DNA of 64,000 nt, taken from the NCBI GenBank assembly GCA_944548615.1, contig OX155950.1, positions 38,079,859 to 38,143,858 on the forward strand, given 5' to 3'. Each line of letters starts with the position of its first letter. Position 1 is the stretch's first letter. This document shows positions 22,601 to 39,385 of the stretch, one piece after another. This DNA comes from Micropterix aruncella. Taxonomy: Eukaryota > Arthropoda > Insecta > Lepidoptera > Micropterigidae. The translations under genes and the position numbers were made by a program. The notes beneath the pieces were generated by a model. The model saw only the letters and a program-made list of their open reading frames with translations, did not search any database and had not been told where the DNA came from.

Positions 22601-23000
22601 GTTTTCCTGTCGCCGCGTGACCGCTAATTTGCTATAAATGCTCCCGTTCAACTCTATTTTCCCGCCCTAAAACAAACGCCCGCATGTTCCGAAGGAGACC
22701 ACGGCGAAATTTGGCGGGCCATTTAAGTGCCGCCAAACGGCTCACGGTGAGGTATCGCCCGTCTCCCTCGCTCTCTCGCCCGTTTCACTCGTTTCCAATT
22801 TGGTGATAGTAGCGCCGACATAAAATAAACTTACGAGGTCGTAAACATTTGCGAGGGGGGTGGTTGGTTTAGCCCCTACTCCTCTTTCGCTTTTTCTGCT
22901 TTCTCTTCGCGGACGTTTTGTTTGCTCGCAAACCCTAACTTGACTACCCCGTTGCACCTCTCCGCTACGCCTGAGCTGCGCTCCGCTACGCCGCGCTACG
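22601..23000. other. CpG-rich unassigned segment
   Basis: Unusual composition for this window: many CG dinucleotides, CCCGCCC, a pyrimidine-rich stretch at 22755-22800, and three CGCTACGC-type repeats at 22960-23000 (CTCCGCTACGCC). No convincing ORF. It could be a promoter or 5' exon region of a host transcript, or a diverged repeat. Confidence 0.3.
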
Positions 23001-23114
23001 CTTGCGTATAACTAAGATTATAGACGTAGTGATGTCAAGTACTTTTTATATCGTTACTATTTTTATCGATAGTACTATTAGGTCTTTACCTATGTAATTG
23101 CTGATTCTCAAGTA

Positions 23115-23879
23115 CAGGGTGGCGCAGAGGAAACGCATATTTTCTGAACGGATAGTATTTCGCAAAGACATAGGTGATGACCTAGCCACACCGCCAACAG
23201 GGAGCCTAAGTAATTCAGTTGTAGCCATAGTACCGTAAACGACGGAGCGTAGTCTGTTTGCCGTCGAATGTTCTTTTAGAAAACGATCATTCTCTAGTTA
23301 TCGTGCAACGTTTATTCCATCGACAGTTCAGTGTTGAACGCCGAGGGCCGAAAATTTTGTTGAATGTCGACATGTCACAAAATTTTCTGTTGCCTGAACT
23401 TCAACGGGGACAAGTTAACATGGGAGAACTGTAGTTCCATCAAGACGGTGCCACAGCTCACATCACATCGAAATCATCAATGTGACGTGTCATCAATGTT
23501 ATTTCCCGTTTCTGCAATGTTTTTTAGCCCCCACGCTCCCCTGACTTGTCTGCATGCGACTTATTTTTTGTGTGGTTACTTTAAGTCTAAAGTGTGTGCT
23601 AACAAACCCCGAACGTTAAAGGAGCTAAAAATTGCTCTTCGTCAAGAAATCGCAAGAGTACCAGAAGAAATTATTTAAAGTGTGATGCACAACTTTAAGA
23701 CCGGTTGTATATGTGGGACCGCGAAACAGGGCAACACTTGACTGATATTATTTTGCATCATTAATTTAAAAGTGCACTAATATTACTTTATTTAGCTGTA
23801 ATTAAAACAAAATTCTCCTAAAATTTAAAAAAAATATGCTTATGTGAAAAACATGCGTTTCCTCTGCGCCATCTTGTTG
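23115..23879 (+). mobile_element. Tc1/mariner-type element, degraded, with TIRs
   Basis: Left end CAGGGTGGCGCAGAGGAAAC (23115 on) and right end GTTTCCTCTGCGCCATCTTG (to about 23,879) are inverted copies, each beside TA. The 765-bp length is far below a full element, so the N-terminal DNA-binding region is missing or unrecognisable. Confidence 0.85.
23364..23690 (+). pseudogene. mariner-type transposase fragment (catalytic core relic)
   Basis: FHQDGATAH (second Asp codon 23444-23446), then SPDLSACD (third Asp codon 23558-23560) in another frame, then FLCGYFKSKV and NKPRTLKELKIALRQEIARV in a third frame ending at TAA. The two Asp codons lie about 38 codons apart, compatible with a DD37D-type core. 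At least two frameshifts and many substitutions mean it cannot make transposase. The family is clear from the QDGAT-H and SPDLS-CDYFLWG pattern. Confidence 0.8.
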
Positions 23880-24019
23880 TATACATAAGAACTCAAATAT
23901 CTTGCGTTTATTTCATAACTTCAAATTTAAATTTACTTCAAATTAAAGACAGTGAAATTCTGTATTGAAATCAGTTTTTCGTTTATTTCGCGACAATTGA
24001 TTTTACTCTGACAACGTTT

Positions 24020-24640
24020 TTATCACAAGTATGGAAAAGTTTTTATTGTTATTTTCGAATATGAGTTTCGCTGTGGCACTAGCGCTGCAGATACAGCTCA
24101 GAGAATCAATAATGTGGCCTGGATAGCCACAACTAAAGAACGCACAGTGCGTTTTTGCTTCAAACCGTAGAAGTCGAAAACGCGTCACATGAAGAATTGA
24201 AAACGATAGTGGAAGTGGAACCATCACAACCACATCAGACTTAGCAGCAGCCTATGTTGTAAGTAACAATATAATCGTAATCATTTGCGTTAAATTGGGA
24301 AAGGGAAAAAATCGAAAGTGGGTACCACATGGATTGAGAGATGAGCATCTGCAAACACGCGTCGAGTGCTGCCTTACGATACACAACCGGCACCATAATA
24401 AGGGGATTCTGATTCTGATGCTGAAACTCTCCGTCACCCACCGTACTCTTCGGACCATGCTCCAACTGATTACCACTTTTTCAGAACATATACAAAAGTT
24501 CAATTCCAACGAGGGAATCAAAACCGCATTTAAATAATTCATTGATTCTAGCTCACATGTTTTTTAACAAAGGAATCAATGAGCTTCCCGTAAAATAGCG
24601 AAATTAGATCGCGGGCAAATAAATTTTGTATATTATTAGA
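24020..24640 (+). pseudogene. Second mariner transposase relic (different subfamily)
   Basis: The N-terminal helix-turn-helix part reads FEYEFRCGTSAADTAQRIN and EERTVRF-like residues (24050-24160), then EELKTIVEVEPSQ. A linker matches KWVPHGLRDEHLQTRVECC (24320-24375). A C-terminal block reads SSDHAPTDYHFFRTY (24452-24495), then KGINELP (24570-24590). These are in order along a standard mariner transposase, but most of the catalytic core between them is deleted and several frames are needed. TIRs were not identified. Confidence 0.75.
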
Positions 24641-25603
<963 letters not shown>

Positions 25604-27022
25604 AAGGGTTGTAAAGAAATCCGTTTATAGGATCATGTTTTTATTTAAAATAAAATTAGTAAAAGCTACTTAAAAAGTAGCGAAGGAAATCCCAGGTTGT
25701 ATTGGGAAATGCTTATATTTGAATGAGATATACTTACGGATGTGCACGACTTTCGACAGGTGCAATGTAAGTTTAAAGGTCCTTTTGCAGTCGACTAACG
25801 ATCACTATTCATCCATATATCTCATAAATAGGGCTTATCCTTATGCAACACAAAATGCCTTCAAATGAGACGAATTAAGCGAAAAAATTAAAAATTAAAC
25901 TATTGATCATTTCGGCAAGGCCGTTTTATAAATGAAAGTGACATTACGAAATAATTCAAATTTCGAATGCTACTAACATTTAAAATATGATACAATTGGC
26001 TGAGTTTGTTATCAACGAGCCATTAAATCGAATTAAAAATAAATAAAAAAACTCCATATGCTCAATGAAATGAAAGAAGAAACTTAAATCTTTATTTCTG
26101 GCAGAGAAGTTTATAAAAAAGATTGTATAATGTTATCAAAATAGGGTAAACCTATATAAAATTGTATAATATTAAAAAATTGTAAAGAAACATTGCAGAA
26201 AACAGTATAATATTGTTATATTTGATAAGGGTTGTAAAGAAATCCGTTTATAGGATCATGTTTTTATTTAAAATAAAATTAATAAAAGCTACTTAAAAAG
26301 TAGCGAAGGAAATCCCAGGTTGTATTGGGAAATGCTTATGATTGAATGAGATATACTTACGGATGTGCACGACTTTCGACAGGTGCAATGTAAGTTTAAT
26401 GGTCCTTTTGCAGTCGACTAACGATCATTATTCATCCATATATCTCATAAATAGGGCTTATCCTTATGCAACACAAAATGCCTTCAAATGAGACGAATTA
26501 AGCGAAAAAATTAAAAATTAAACTATTGATCATTTCGGCAAGGCCGTTTTATAAATGAAAGTGACATTACGAAATAATTCAAATTTCGAATGCTACTAAC
26601 ATTTAAAATATGATACAATTGGCTGAGTTTGTTATCAACGAGCCATTAAATCGAATTAAAAATAAATAAAAAAACTCCATATGCTCAATGAAATGAAAGA
26701 AGAAACTTAAATCTTTATTTCTGGCAGAGAAGTTTATAAAAAAGATTGTATAATGTTATCAAAATAGGGTAAACCTATATAAAATTGTATAATATTAAAA
26801 AATTGTAAAGAAACATTGTAGAAAACAGTATAATATTGTTATATTTGATAAGGGTTGTAAAGAAATCCGTTTATAGGATCATGTTTTTATTTAAAATAAA
26901 ATTAGTAAAAGCTACTTAAAAAGTAGCGAAGGAAATCCCAGGTTGTATTGGGAAATGCTTATGTTTGAATGAGATATACTTACGGATGTGCACGACTTTC
27001 GACAGGTGCAATGTAAGTTTAA

Positions 27023-27355
27023 CCCCTCGCGGCCCGCGGTTTGAATTTTAATGTGTGCCTTACGGCCCGTAAGAAATTCGCGAGTCTCAAAAAAAAGATG
27101 GCGTTTCAGAAAAAAAACGATTACTCCGAAACTGTCACACCGATCGTCTAAAAAAGACCTGTTTTATGTTCCTATTGAAATTTGCTATTAGATATTTGTA
27201 ACGTCGTTATGTAAAGCAATAAAGATTATTCATAATTATTAGTCGATTAAATAATCCATAATTAGCGGTCGGCCTCGCCTGGCCATTTCGGGCCGTCTGG
27301 GGTTCGACGGTAAATATCAATTTTGGACGTTTCGGGCTGTCTGGTACGCGAGGGG
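27023..27355. mobile_element. piggyBac-type MITE in satellite unit 3
   Basis: Flanked by TTAA at 27019-27022 and 27356-27359. Termini CCCCTCGCG and CGCGAGGGG are perfect inverted repeats. Units without it have a single TTAA at the same place (AAGTTTAAAGGTCC), the expected empty site. At 333 bp with no ORF it depends on a transposase from elsewhere. Confidence 0.92.
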
Positions 27356-29849
27356 TTAAAGGTCCTTTTGCAGTCGACTAACGATCATTATTCATCCATA
27401 TATCTCATAAATAGGGCTTATCCTTATGCAACACAAAATGCCTTCAAATGAGACGAATTAAGCGAAAAAATTAAAAATTAAACTATTGGTCATTTCGGCA
27501 AGGCCGTTTTATAAATGAAAGTGACATTACGAAATAATTCAAATTTCGAATGCTACTAACATTTAAAATATGATACAATTGGCTGAGTTTGTTATCAACG
27601 AGCCATTAAATCGAATTAAAAATAAATAAAAAACTCCATATGCTCAATGAAATGAAAGAAGAAACTTAAATCTTTATTTCTGGCAGAGAAGTTTATAAAA
27701 AAGATTGTATAATGTTATCAAAATAGGGTAAACCTATATAAAATTGTATAATATTAAAAAATTGTAAAGAAACATTGTAGAAAACAGTATAATATTGTTA
27801 TATTTGATAAGGGTTGTAAAGAAATCCGTTTATAGGATCATGTTTTTATTTAAAATAAAATTAGTAAAAGCTACTTAAAAAGTAGCGAAGGAAATCCCAG
27901 GTTGTATTGGGAAATGCTTATGTTTGAATGAGATATACTTACGGATGTGCACGACTTTCGACAGGTGCAATGTAAGTTTAAAGGTCCTTTTGCAGTCGAC
28001 TAACGATCACTATTCATCCATATATCTCATAAATAGGGCTTATCCTTATGCAACACAAAATGCCTTCAAATGAGACGAATTAAGCGAAAAAATTAAAAAT
28101 TAAACTATTGATCATTTCGGCAAGGCCGTTTTATAAATGAAAGTGACATTACGAAATAATTCAAATTTCGAATGCTACTAACATTTAAAATATGATACAA
28201 TTGGCTGAGTTTGTTATCAACGAGCCATTAAATCGAATTAAAAATAAATAAAAAACTCCATATGCTCAATGAAATGAAAGAAGAAACTTAAATCTTTATT
28301 TCTGGCAGAGAAGTTTATAAAAAAGATTGTATAATGTTATCAAAATAGGGTAAACCTATATAAAATTGTATAATATTAAAAAATTGTAAAGAAACATTGT
28401 AGAAAACAGTATAATATTGTTATATTTGATAAGGGTTGTAAAGAAATCCGTTTATAGGATCATGTTTTTATTTCAAATAAAATTAGTAAAAGCTACTTAA
28501 AAAGTAGCGAAGGAAATCCCAGGTTGTATTGGGAGATGCTTATGTTTGAATGAGATATACTTACGGATGTGCACGACTTTCGACAGGTGCAATGTAAGTT
28601 TAAAGGTCCTTTTGCAGTCGACTAACGATCACTATTCATCCATATATCTCATAAATAGGGCTTATCCTTATGCAACACAAAATGCCTTCAAATGAGACGA
28701 ATTAAGCGAAAAAATTAAAAATTAAACTATTGATCATTTCGGCAAGGCCGTTTTATAAATGAAAGTGACATTACGAAATAATTCAAATTTCGAATGCTAC
28801 TAACATTTAAAATATGATACAATTGGCTGAGTTTGTTATCAACGAGCCATTAAATCGAATTAAAAATAAATAAAAAAACTCCATATGCTCAATGAAATGA
28901 AAGAAGAAACTTAAATCTTTATTTCTGGCAGAGAAGTTTATAAAAAAGATTGTATAATGTTATCAAAATAGGGTAAACCTATATAAAATTGTATAATATT
29001 AAAAAATTGTAAAGAAACATTGCAGAAAACAGTATAATATTGTTATATTTGATAAGGGTTGTAAAGAAATCCGTTTATAGGATCATGTTTTTATTTAAAA
29101 TAAAATTAATAAAAGCTACTTAAAAAGTAGCGAAGGAAATCCCAGGTTGTATTGGGAAATGCTTATGATTGAATGAGATATACTTACGGATGTGCACGAC
29201 TTTCGACAGGTGCAATGTAAGTTTAATGGTCCTTTTGCAGTCGACTAACGATCATTATTCATCCATATATCTCATAAATAGGGCTTATCCTTATGCAACA
29301 CAAAATGCCTTCAAATGAGACGAATTAAGCGAAAAAATTAAAAATTAAACTATTGATCATTTCGGCAAGGCCGTTTTATAAATGAAAGTGACATTACGAA
29401 ATAATTCAAATTTCGAATGCTACTAACATTTAAAATATGATACAATTGGCTGAGTTTGTTATCAACGAGCCATTAAATCGAATTAAAAATAAATAAAAAA
29501 ACTCCATATGCTCAATGAAATGAAAGAAGAAACTTAAATCTTTATTTCTGGCAGAGAAGTTTATAAAAAAGATTGTATAATGTTATCAAAATAGGGTAAA
29601 CCTATATAAAATTGTATAATATTAAAAAATTATAAAGAAACATTGTAGAAAACAGTATAATATTGTTATATTTGATAAGGGTTGTAAAGAAATCCGTTTA
29701 TAGGATCATGTTTTTATTTAAAATAAAATTAGTAAAAGCTACTTAAAAAGTAGCGAAGGAAATCCCAGGTTGTATTGGGAAATGCTTATGTTTGAATGAG
29801 ATATACTTACGGATGTGCACGACTTTCGACAGGTGCAATGTAAGTTTAA

Positions 29850-30182
29850 CCCCTCGCGGCCCGCGGTTTGAATTTTAATGTGTGCCTTACGGCCCGTAAG
29901 AAATTCGCGAGTCTCAAAAAAAAGATGGCGTTTCAGAAAAAAAACGATTACTCCGAAACTGTCACACCGATCGTCTAAAAAAGACCTGTTTTATGTTCCT
30001 ATTGAAATTTGCTATTAGATATTTGTAACGTCGTTATGTAAAGCAATAAAGATTATTCATAATTATTAGTCGATTAAATAATCCATAATTAGCGGTCGGC
30101 CTCGCCTGGCCATTTCGGGCCGTCTGGGGTTCGACGGTAAATATCAATTTTGGACGTTTCGGGCTGTCTGGTACGCGAGGGG
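29850..30182. mobile_element. piggyBac-type MITE in satellite unit 7 (copy by array duplication)
   Basis: Identical by eye to the copy at 27023-27355, in the same unit position, with TTAA at 29846-29849 and 30183-30186. It came from duplication of the 2,827-bp block and not from a second transposition. Confidence 0.92.
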
Positions 30183-33100
30183 TTAAAGGTCCTTTTGCAG
30201 TCGACTAACGATCATTATTCATCCATATATCTCATAAATAGGGCTTATCCTTATGCAACACAAAATGCCTTCAAATGAGACGAATTAAGCGAAAAAATTA
30301 AAAATTAAACTATTGGTCATTTCGGCAAGGCCGTTTTATAAATGAAAGTGACATTACGAAATAATTCAAATTTCGAATGCTACTAACATTTAAAATATGA
30401 TACAATTGGCTGAGTTTGTTATCAACGAGCCATTAAATCGAATTAAAAATAAATAAAAAACTCCATATGCTCAATGAAATGAAAGAAGAAACTTAAATCT
30501 TTATTTCTGGCAGAGAAGTTTATAAAAAAGATTGTATAATGTTATCAAAATAGGGTAAACCTATATAAAATTGTATAATATTAAAAAATTGTAAAGAAAC
30601 ATTGTAGAAAACAGTATAATATTGTTATATTTGATAAGGGTTGTAAAGAAATCCGTTTATAGGATCATGTTTTTATTTAAAATAAAATTAGTAAAAGCTA
30701 CTTAAAAAGTAGCGAAGGAAATCCCAGGTTGTATTGGGAAATGCTTATGTTTGAATGAGATATACTTACGGATGTGCACGACTTTCGACAGGTGCAATGT
30801 AAGTTTAAAGGTCCTTTTGCAGTCGACTAACGATCACTATTCATCCATATATCTCATAAATAGGGCTTATCCTTATGCAACACAAAATGCCTTCAAATGA
30901 GACGAATTAAGCGAAAAAATTAAAAATTAAACTATTGATCATTTCGGCAAGGCCGTTTTATAAATGAAAGTGACATTACGAAATAATTCAAATTTCGAAT
31001 GCTACTAACATTTAAAATATGATACAATTGGCTGAGTTTGTTATCAACGAGCCATTAAATCGAATTAAAAATAAATAAAAAACTCCATATGCTCAATGAA
31101 ATGAAAGAAGAAACTTAAATCTTTATTTCTGGCAGAGAAGTTTATAAAAAAGATTGTATAATGTTATCAAAATAGGGTAAACCTATATAAAATTGTATAA
31201 TATTAAAAAATTGTAAAGAAACATTGTAGAAAACAGTATAATATTGTTATATTTGATAAGGGTTGTAAAGAAATCCGTTTATAGGATCATGTTTTTATTT
31301 CAAATAAAATTAGTAAAAGCTACTTAAAAAGTAGCGAAGGAAATCCCAGGTTGTATTGGGAGATGCTTATGTTTGAATGAGATATACTTACGGATGTGCA
31401 CGACTTTCGACAGGTGCAATGTAAGTTTAAAGGTCCTTTTGCAGTCGACTAACGATCACTATTCATCCATATATCTCATAAATAGGGCTTATCCTTATGC
31501 AACACAAAATGCCTTCAAATGAGACGAATTAAGCGAAAAAATTAAAAATTAAACTATTGATCATTTCGGCAAGGCCGTTTTATAAATGAAAGTGACATTA
31601 CGAAATAATTCAAATTTCGAATGCTACTAACATTTAAAATATGATACAATTGGCTGAGTTTGTTATCAACGAGCCATTAAATCGAATTAAAAATAAATAA
31701 AAAACTCCATATGCTCAATGAAATGAAAGAAGAAACTTAAATCTTTATTTCTGGCAGAGAAGTTTATAAAAAAGATTGTATAATGTTATCAAAATAGGGT
31801 AAACCTATATAAAATTGTATAATATTAAAAAATTGTAAAGAAACATTGTAGAAAACAGTATAATATTGTTATATTTGATAAGGGTTGTAAAGAAATCCGT
31901 TTATAGGATCATGTTTTTATTTCAAATAAAATTAGTAAAAGCTACTTAAAAAGTAGCGAAGGAAATCCCAGGTTGTATTGGGAAATGCTTATGTTTGAAT
32001 GAGATATACTTACGGATGTGCACGACTTTCGACAGGTGCAATGTAAGTTTAAAGGTCCTTTTGCAGTCGACTAACGATCACTATTCATCCATATATCTCA
32101 TAAATAGGGCTTATCCTTATGCAACACAAAATGCCTTCAAATGAGACGAATTAAGCGAAAAAATTAAAAATTAAACTATTGATCATTTCGGCAAGGCCGT
32201 TTTATAAATGAAAGTGACATTACGAAATAATTCAAATTTCGAATGCTACTAACATTTAAAATATGATACAATTGGCTGAGTTTGTTATCAACGAGCCATT
32301 AAATCGAATTAAAAATAAATAAAAAAACTCCATATGCTCAATGAAATGAAAGAAGAAACTTAAATCTTTATTTCTGGCAGAGAAGTTTATAAAAAAGATT
32401 GTATAATGTTATCAAAATAGGGTAAACCTATATAAAATTGTATAATATTAAAAAATTGTAAAGAAACATTGTAGAAAACAGTATAATATTGTTATATTTG
32501 ATAAGGGTTGTAAAGAAATCCGTTTATAGGATCATGTTTTTATTTAAAATAAAATTAGTAAAAGCTACTTAAAAAGTAGCGAAGGAAATCCCAGGTTGTA
32601 TTGGAAATGCTTATGTTTGAATGAGATATACTTACGGATGTGCACGACTTTCGACAGGTGCAATGTAAGTTTAAAGGTCCTTTTGCAGTCGACTAACGAT
32701 CACTATTCATCCATATATCTCATAAATAGGGCTTATCCTTATGCAACACAAAATGCCTTCAAATGAGACGAATTAAGCGAAAAAATTAAAAATTAAACTA
32801 TTGATCATTTCGGCAAGGCCGTTTTATAAATGAAAGTGACATTACGAAATAATTCAAATTTCGAATGCTACTAACATTTAAAATATGATACAATTGGCTG
32901 AGTTTGTTATCAACGAGCCATTAAATCGAATTAAAAATAAATAAAAAAACTCCATATGCTCAATGAAATGAAAGAAGAAACTTAAATCTTTATTTCTGGC
33001 AGAGAAGTTTATAAAAAAGATTGTATAATGTTATCAAAATAGGGTAAACCTATATAAAATTGTATAATATTAAAAAATTGTAAAGAAACATTGTAGAAAA

Positions 33101-34195
33101 CAGTATAATATTGTTATATTTGATAAGGGTTGTAAAGAAATCCGTTTATAGGATCATGTTTTTATTTAAAATAAAATTAGTAAAAGCTACTTAAAAAGTA
33201 GCGAAGGAAATCCCAGGTTGTATTGGGAAATGCTTATGTTTGCATGAGATATACTTACGGATGTGCACGACTTTCGACAGGTGCAATGTAAGTTTAAAGG
33301 TCCTTTTGCAGTCGACTAACGATCACTATTCATCCATATATCTCATAAATAGGGCTTATCCTTATGCAACACAAAATGCCTTCAAATGAGACGAATTAAG
33401 CGAAAAAATTAAAAATTAAACTATTGATCATTTCGGCAAGGCCGTTTTATAAATGAAAGTGACATTACGAAATAATTCAAATTTCGAATGCTACTAACAT
33501 TTAAAATATGATACAATTGGCTGAGTTTGTTATCAACGAGCCATTAAATCGAATTAAAAATAAATAAAAAAACTCCATATGCTCAATGAAATGAAAGAAG
33601 AAACTTAAATCTTTATTTCTGGCAGAGAAGTTTATAAAAAAGATTGTATAATGTTATCAAAATAGGGTAAACCTATATAAAATTGTATAATATTAAAAAA
33701 TTGTAAAGAAACATTGTAGAAAACAGTATAATATTGTTATATTTGATAAGGGTTGTAAAGAAATCCGTTTATAGGATCATGTTTTTATTTAAAATAAAAT
33801 TAGTAAAAGCTACTTAAAAAGTAGCGAAGGAAATCCCAGGTTGTATTGGGAAATGCTTATGTTTGAATGAGATATACTTACGGATGTGCACGACTTTCGA
33901 CAGGTGCAATGTAAGTTTAAAGGTCCTTTTGCAGTCGACTAACGATCACTATTCATCCATATATCTCATAAATAGGGCTTATCCTTATGCAACACAAAAT
34001 GCCTTCAAATGAGACGAATTAAGCGAAAAACTTAAAAATTAAACTATTGATCATTTCGGCAAGGCCGTTTTATAAATGAAAGTGACATTACGAAATAATT
34101 CAAATTTCGAATGCTACTAACATTTAAAATATGATACAATTGGCTGAGTTTGTTATCAACGAGCCATTAAATCGAATTAAAAATAAATAAAAAAA

Positions 34196-36464
<2,269 letters not shown>

Positions 36465-36700
36465 TCGTATGAAGTTGAAAATTTACATGTTGGTTTAATT
36501 CCAATGACAATGCATTTTTTAAGGTAAGCAGGACCTGGTTTAGCTGCCGACGAGGAGACTCCTCAACGGCCAACAGCACAGACACGAAATTTTGTATACT
36601 CATTCAGTTATGATAGCCCGTTCTAAGTTTCACCATGACATGGCTGCTGCAATCAGGATTGGCTTCCAACGAGGGAACGTCTAGGAAGAAGAAGAAGAAT
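36465..36700 (+). repeat. Family D repeat, copy 2 (one to two units)
   Basis: GAAAATTTACATGTTGGTTT, GCTGCCGACGAGGAGACTCC, CACGAAATTTTGTATACTCA and CACCATGACATGGCTGCTGC match the 21.3-kb copy. It ends at ACGTCTAGGAAGAAGAAGAA, where the CTAG may mark a Helitron-like 3' end. Confidence 0.7.
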
Positions 36701-37329
36701 TTGTTTGTTTTATAGGTAAAACCCTCTATGTTTAATTTTGAGTATCATAGATTACGAATATTAAATGAAAATGATTTTCTGGGGCTAAGGTACAGAATAA
36801 TGCAATGAACCGGCTCAATATATGTATATATGAGTTATCCAATAATTTTAATTTCAATATTGATGTTGACACTCTGTGCAATAATACAAGCTGTGTGAGG
36901 TATTAACGAAATTGAATGTTTTTATTTATTTGAGAGGCCCATGTATGCCTTTATATATGGAATACGACATCGTTCCAATGTCCGATGCGGCATGGCACGA
37001 ATTTAAGCGATGACCTGTGTTATATAGATTTTGAGGACATAGGTCGATTGCAGCTTATTTTATTTCTTTTTTATTTTTATTTTCATTACCTAAATGTATA
37101 CAGAATAATAATTTTATGAACGAACATCGTAAATTAACATATAGCCATTTATACATTTCATATTGGCAAGTAATATAAATCACCTATTTAAAAGATAATA
37201 ATTTTGAAACATTTTTTTAAAGAAAAAGGAAAAAAAGCATTTCTAAATTTAATTGTTTATTTTTTATTTTTATTTTTTTTTATTCAAGAAACAGACAGTA
37301 CAAAAAACAATCAGTACAATAAACATTAA
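36701..37329. other. No recognisable feature
   Basis: AT-rich with T-rich stretches at 37050-37280. Confidence 0.4.
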
Positions 37330-37530
37330 TGTTTCCAGACTCCCCCGCTGTTAGTCGGAATGAACAATCGATTGGCTGATGTCGCACGGTGCGCGATCCG
37401 TGAAGGAGCGCCCGGAGGTCGACTCCTAAGGGAGACTGGCCCGCAGGCCAGTATGCTACCCTGGCTCTCACTTCTGCGTGGAGGCCGCCGGAAACTGCAA
37501 CAGGCCCATTAGCTACCCCCCCCCCCCCCC
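37330..37530 (-). repeat. Family A repeat, copy 8 (partial), ending in a C15 run
   Basis: TCCAGACTCCCCCGCTGTTA, ACAATCGATTGGCTGATG and GCGTGGAGGCCGCCGGAAAC match minus-oriented copies at 8.1 and 53.6 kb. A homopolymer of 15 C (37516-37530) follows GGCCCATTAGCTA, at the family's terminal segment. Confidence 0.7.
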
Positions 37531-38093
37531 ACATTAGCTAGCCGCCAAATATTGTCAACATCGACCCGCCCTTATTGTGTAAATTTATATATTCATTGAT
37601 TTGTACAAAAATATATATTTGAATTTAAATTCGCGTAGCCTCTATTCGGGGACCGGATGGATTTAGGGAAATTGAGGAAAGCGGAAAATAGATGCGGCGG
37701 GGATCTCGCGGGTGGGGTATTAGCTTACTTAAGCGTTATTGTGGATTTTAGTCTGCCGCTGAAGGCACTTTAGCCCGCGGACTATACGGTCCTTAATCCA
37801 ATTTGGCAGACTTTATAAAGATCGGCTCTTACACAACCGGGAAAACGAACCCTAAGTGTTCTTCTCGTATTTATTATTCCACACGAAACAGACTCCTCTT
37901 TTATTTACATATAACTCCGCCCTGGGTCGGGTTCGACCAACTGGCGATCTTTATCGTGCAATCCGTTAGTAAGATATTATTTACCTCCATATTTAATTCA
38001 GACTTGCGAGAGCGTGCGAATTGCCAAAGTCCTGTATGCGTAACCCGTAACTATTATTGCGAGTCAATTTAGACCTCATCAATCGATAATTTT
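37531..38093. other. No recognisable feature, locally CpG-rich
   Basis: 37630-37790 has elevated G+C with CG dinucleotides (GCGGCGGGGATCTCGCGGG). An 89-codon plus frame at 37803 has no recognisable motif. Confidence 0.3.
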
Positions 38094-38430
38094 ACAAGCT
38101 TTTACTTACCTTGCATCGTTTGTTAGTTTGTTTTTCATATCTTAAAAGATGAATAAAAACCACTTCCTCTTATGCAATGAAATTGAAATTTTACATATTT
38201 ATTCAGTTCCAATGACAAAACTTTTTTATGACAAGCATGACCTGATTCGACACCAGGATTGGCTCCCGACGAGGCTACTCTTCCACAGTCACCAGCACAG
38301 AATATACATTTTGTATAAGCTTACGACGAGAGGACTCCTCAACAGTACACAGTACAGAAACGAATTTTTTTATGGCGTTCAATTACGAACCACGTTTTAA
38401 GTTTCACCGCGACACCGTTTAAAAAAGCTA
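38094..38430 (+). repeat. Family D repeat, copy 3
   Basis: ACAAGCTTTTACTTACCTTG leader, then TTGAAATTTTACATATT, GGATTGGCTCCCGACGAGGC and AGTTTCACCGCGACACCG. Same order as the 21.3-kb copy with fewer units. Confidence 0.75.
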
Positions 38431-39381
38431 TTGCACCGTTTAAAAAATCCAAATCAGGTGAATGTATTGATCAAATGAGATGAAGAATTCAAAGCTTTAT
38501 TTGAGAGAATTCCAGCCATGGTTTATACTGATGTGTGACCACAGGCGTTACCCTAATGGAAAGACACTATTTTAAAGAGTGAAATCGGTGTTTCACTCTT
38601 CACTTCTCACAAACGGCGTAAAAGGCCGACGTATTATGTATAGTTCTTTGTTAGACCTTTTTCTAGGTAGTTGATTACAATATCTTTGTATCTTAAATCA
38701 CGGAGACTATAAACCTGTTGGCTGTTGTATTTAGCTGAGCATCTTATGGGGGCGAAGAACTGCATCATCTACATTGATTAGGCTGTTATTTGGTTTTTGG
38801 AGTACGGTATGAATTTAAACTTCATCCATAGTAACAAATCTGTTTAAAAATTGATTTTCTCTTTTGTTCGATAGTCAGAATCCTCAGCACTTATTTCGCA
38901 GATAGTTTAGAAAATCCCAAGTTATCGCCGATAAAATTTTGTACTCGCTCATATGAAATATGTGGGAATTCTACTATGTCTTGAATCGCCAATCTTCGAT
39001 TAGTCATTATCAAGTCACAGATTTATTCAATGTTTCTCTGTGTTTTGGACATTGAAGATCTCCCACTGCACGGGTTATCATCGATGCTTTGCCGATCGTT
39101 AAAATTAAACAGCCCACTTTTTGACAGTCGTATATAATTGGGTACGTTGTATTGGCAACTTTAGTTGCTGAAACGATTGACATAAAACGTATAAGGAGAG
39201 CAAACCGTTCGCGGCAGTATGAAGAACGGCAATTGTTCTACCAAATGAGGGCTGTAATATTGTTGTGTATAATTTTGTGCAATAATAATTAGATAATTAA
39301 ATAAAAGCTTGTTAAAATATTTCCTTTACAAGCAAGCTTCGCAAGCTTCGCAAGCTTGCAAGCTCCGTATTCCATGTAAAC
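38431..39381. other. No recognisable feature
   Basis: Unassigned. A short cluster of AAGCTTCGC words lies at 39335-39362. Confidence 0.4.
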
Positions 39382-39385
39382 TTAA

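Noticed and set aside
24252..24542. 96-codon minus frame
   Set aside because: It is antisense to the second mariner relic, which explains the sequence better.
37803..38072. 89-codon plus-strand frame in a CpG-richer region
   Set aside because: No recognisable motif, no splice context and no neighbouring exon; I kept it only as unassigned sequence.
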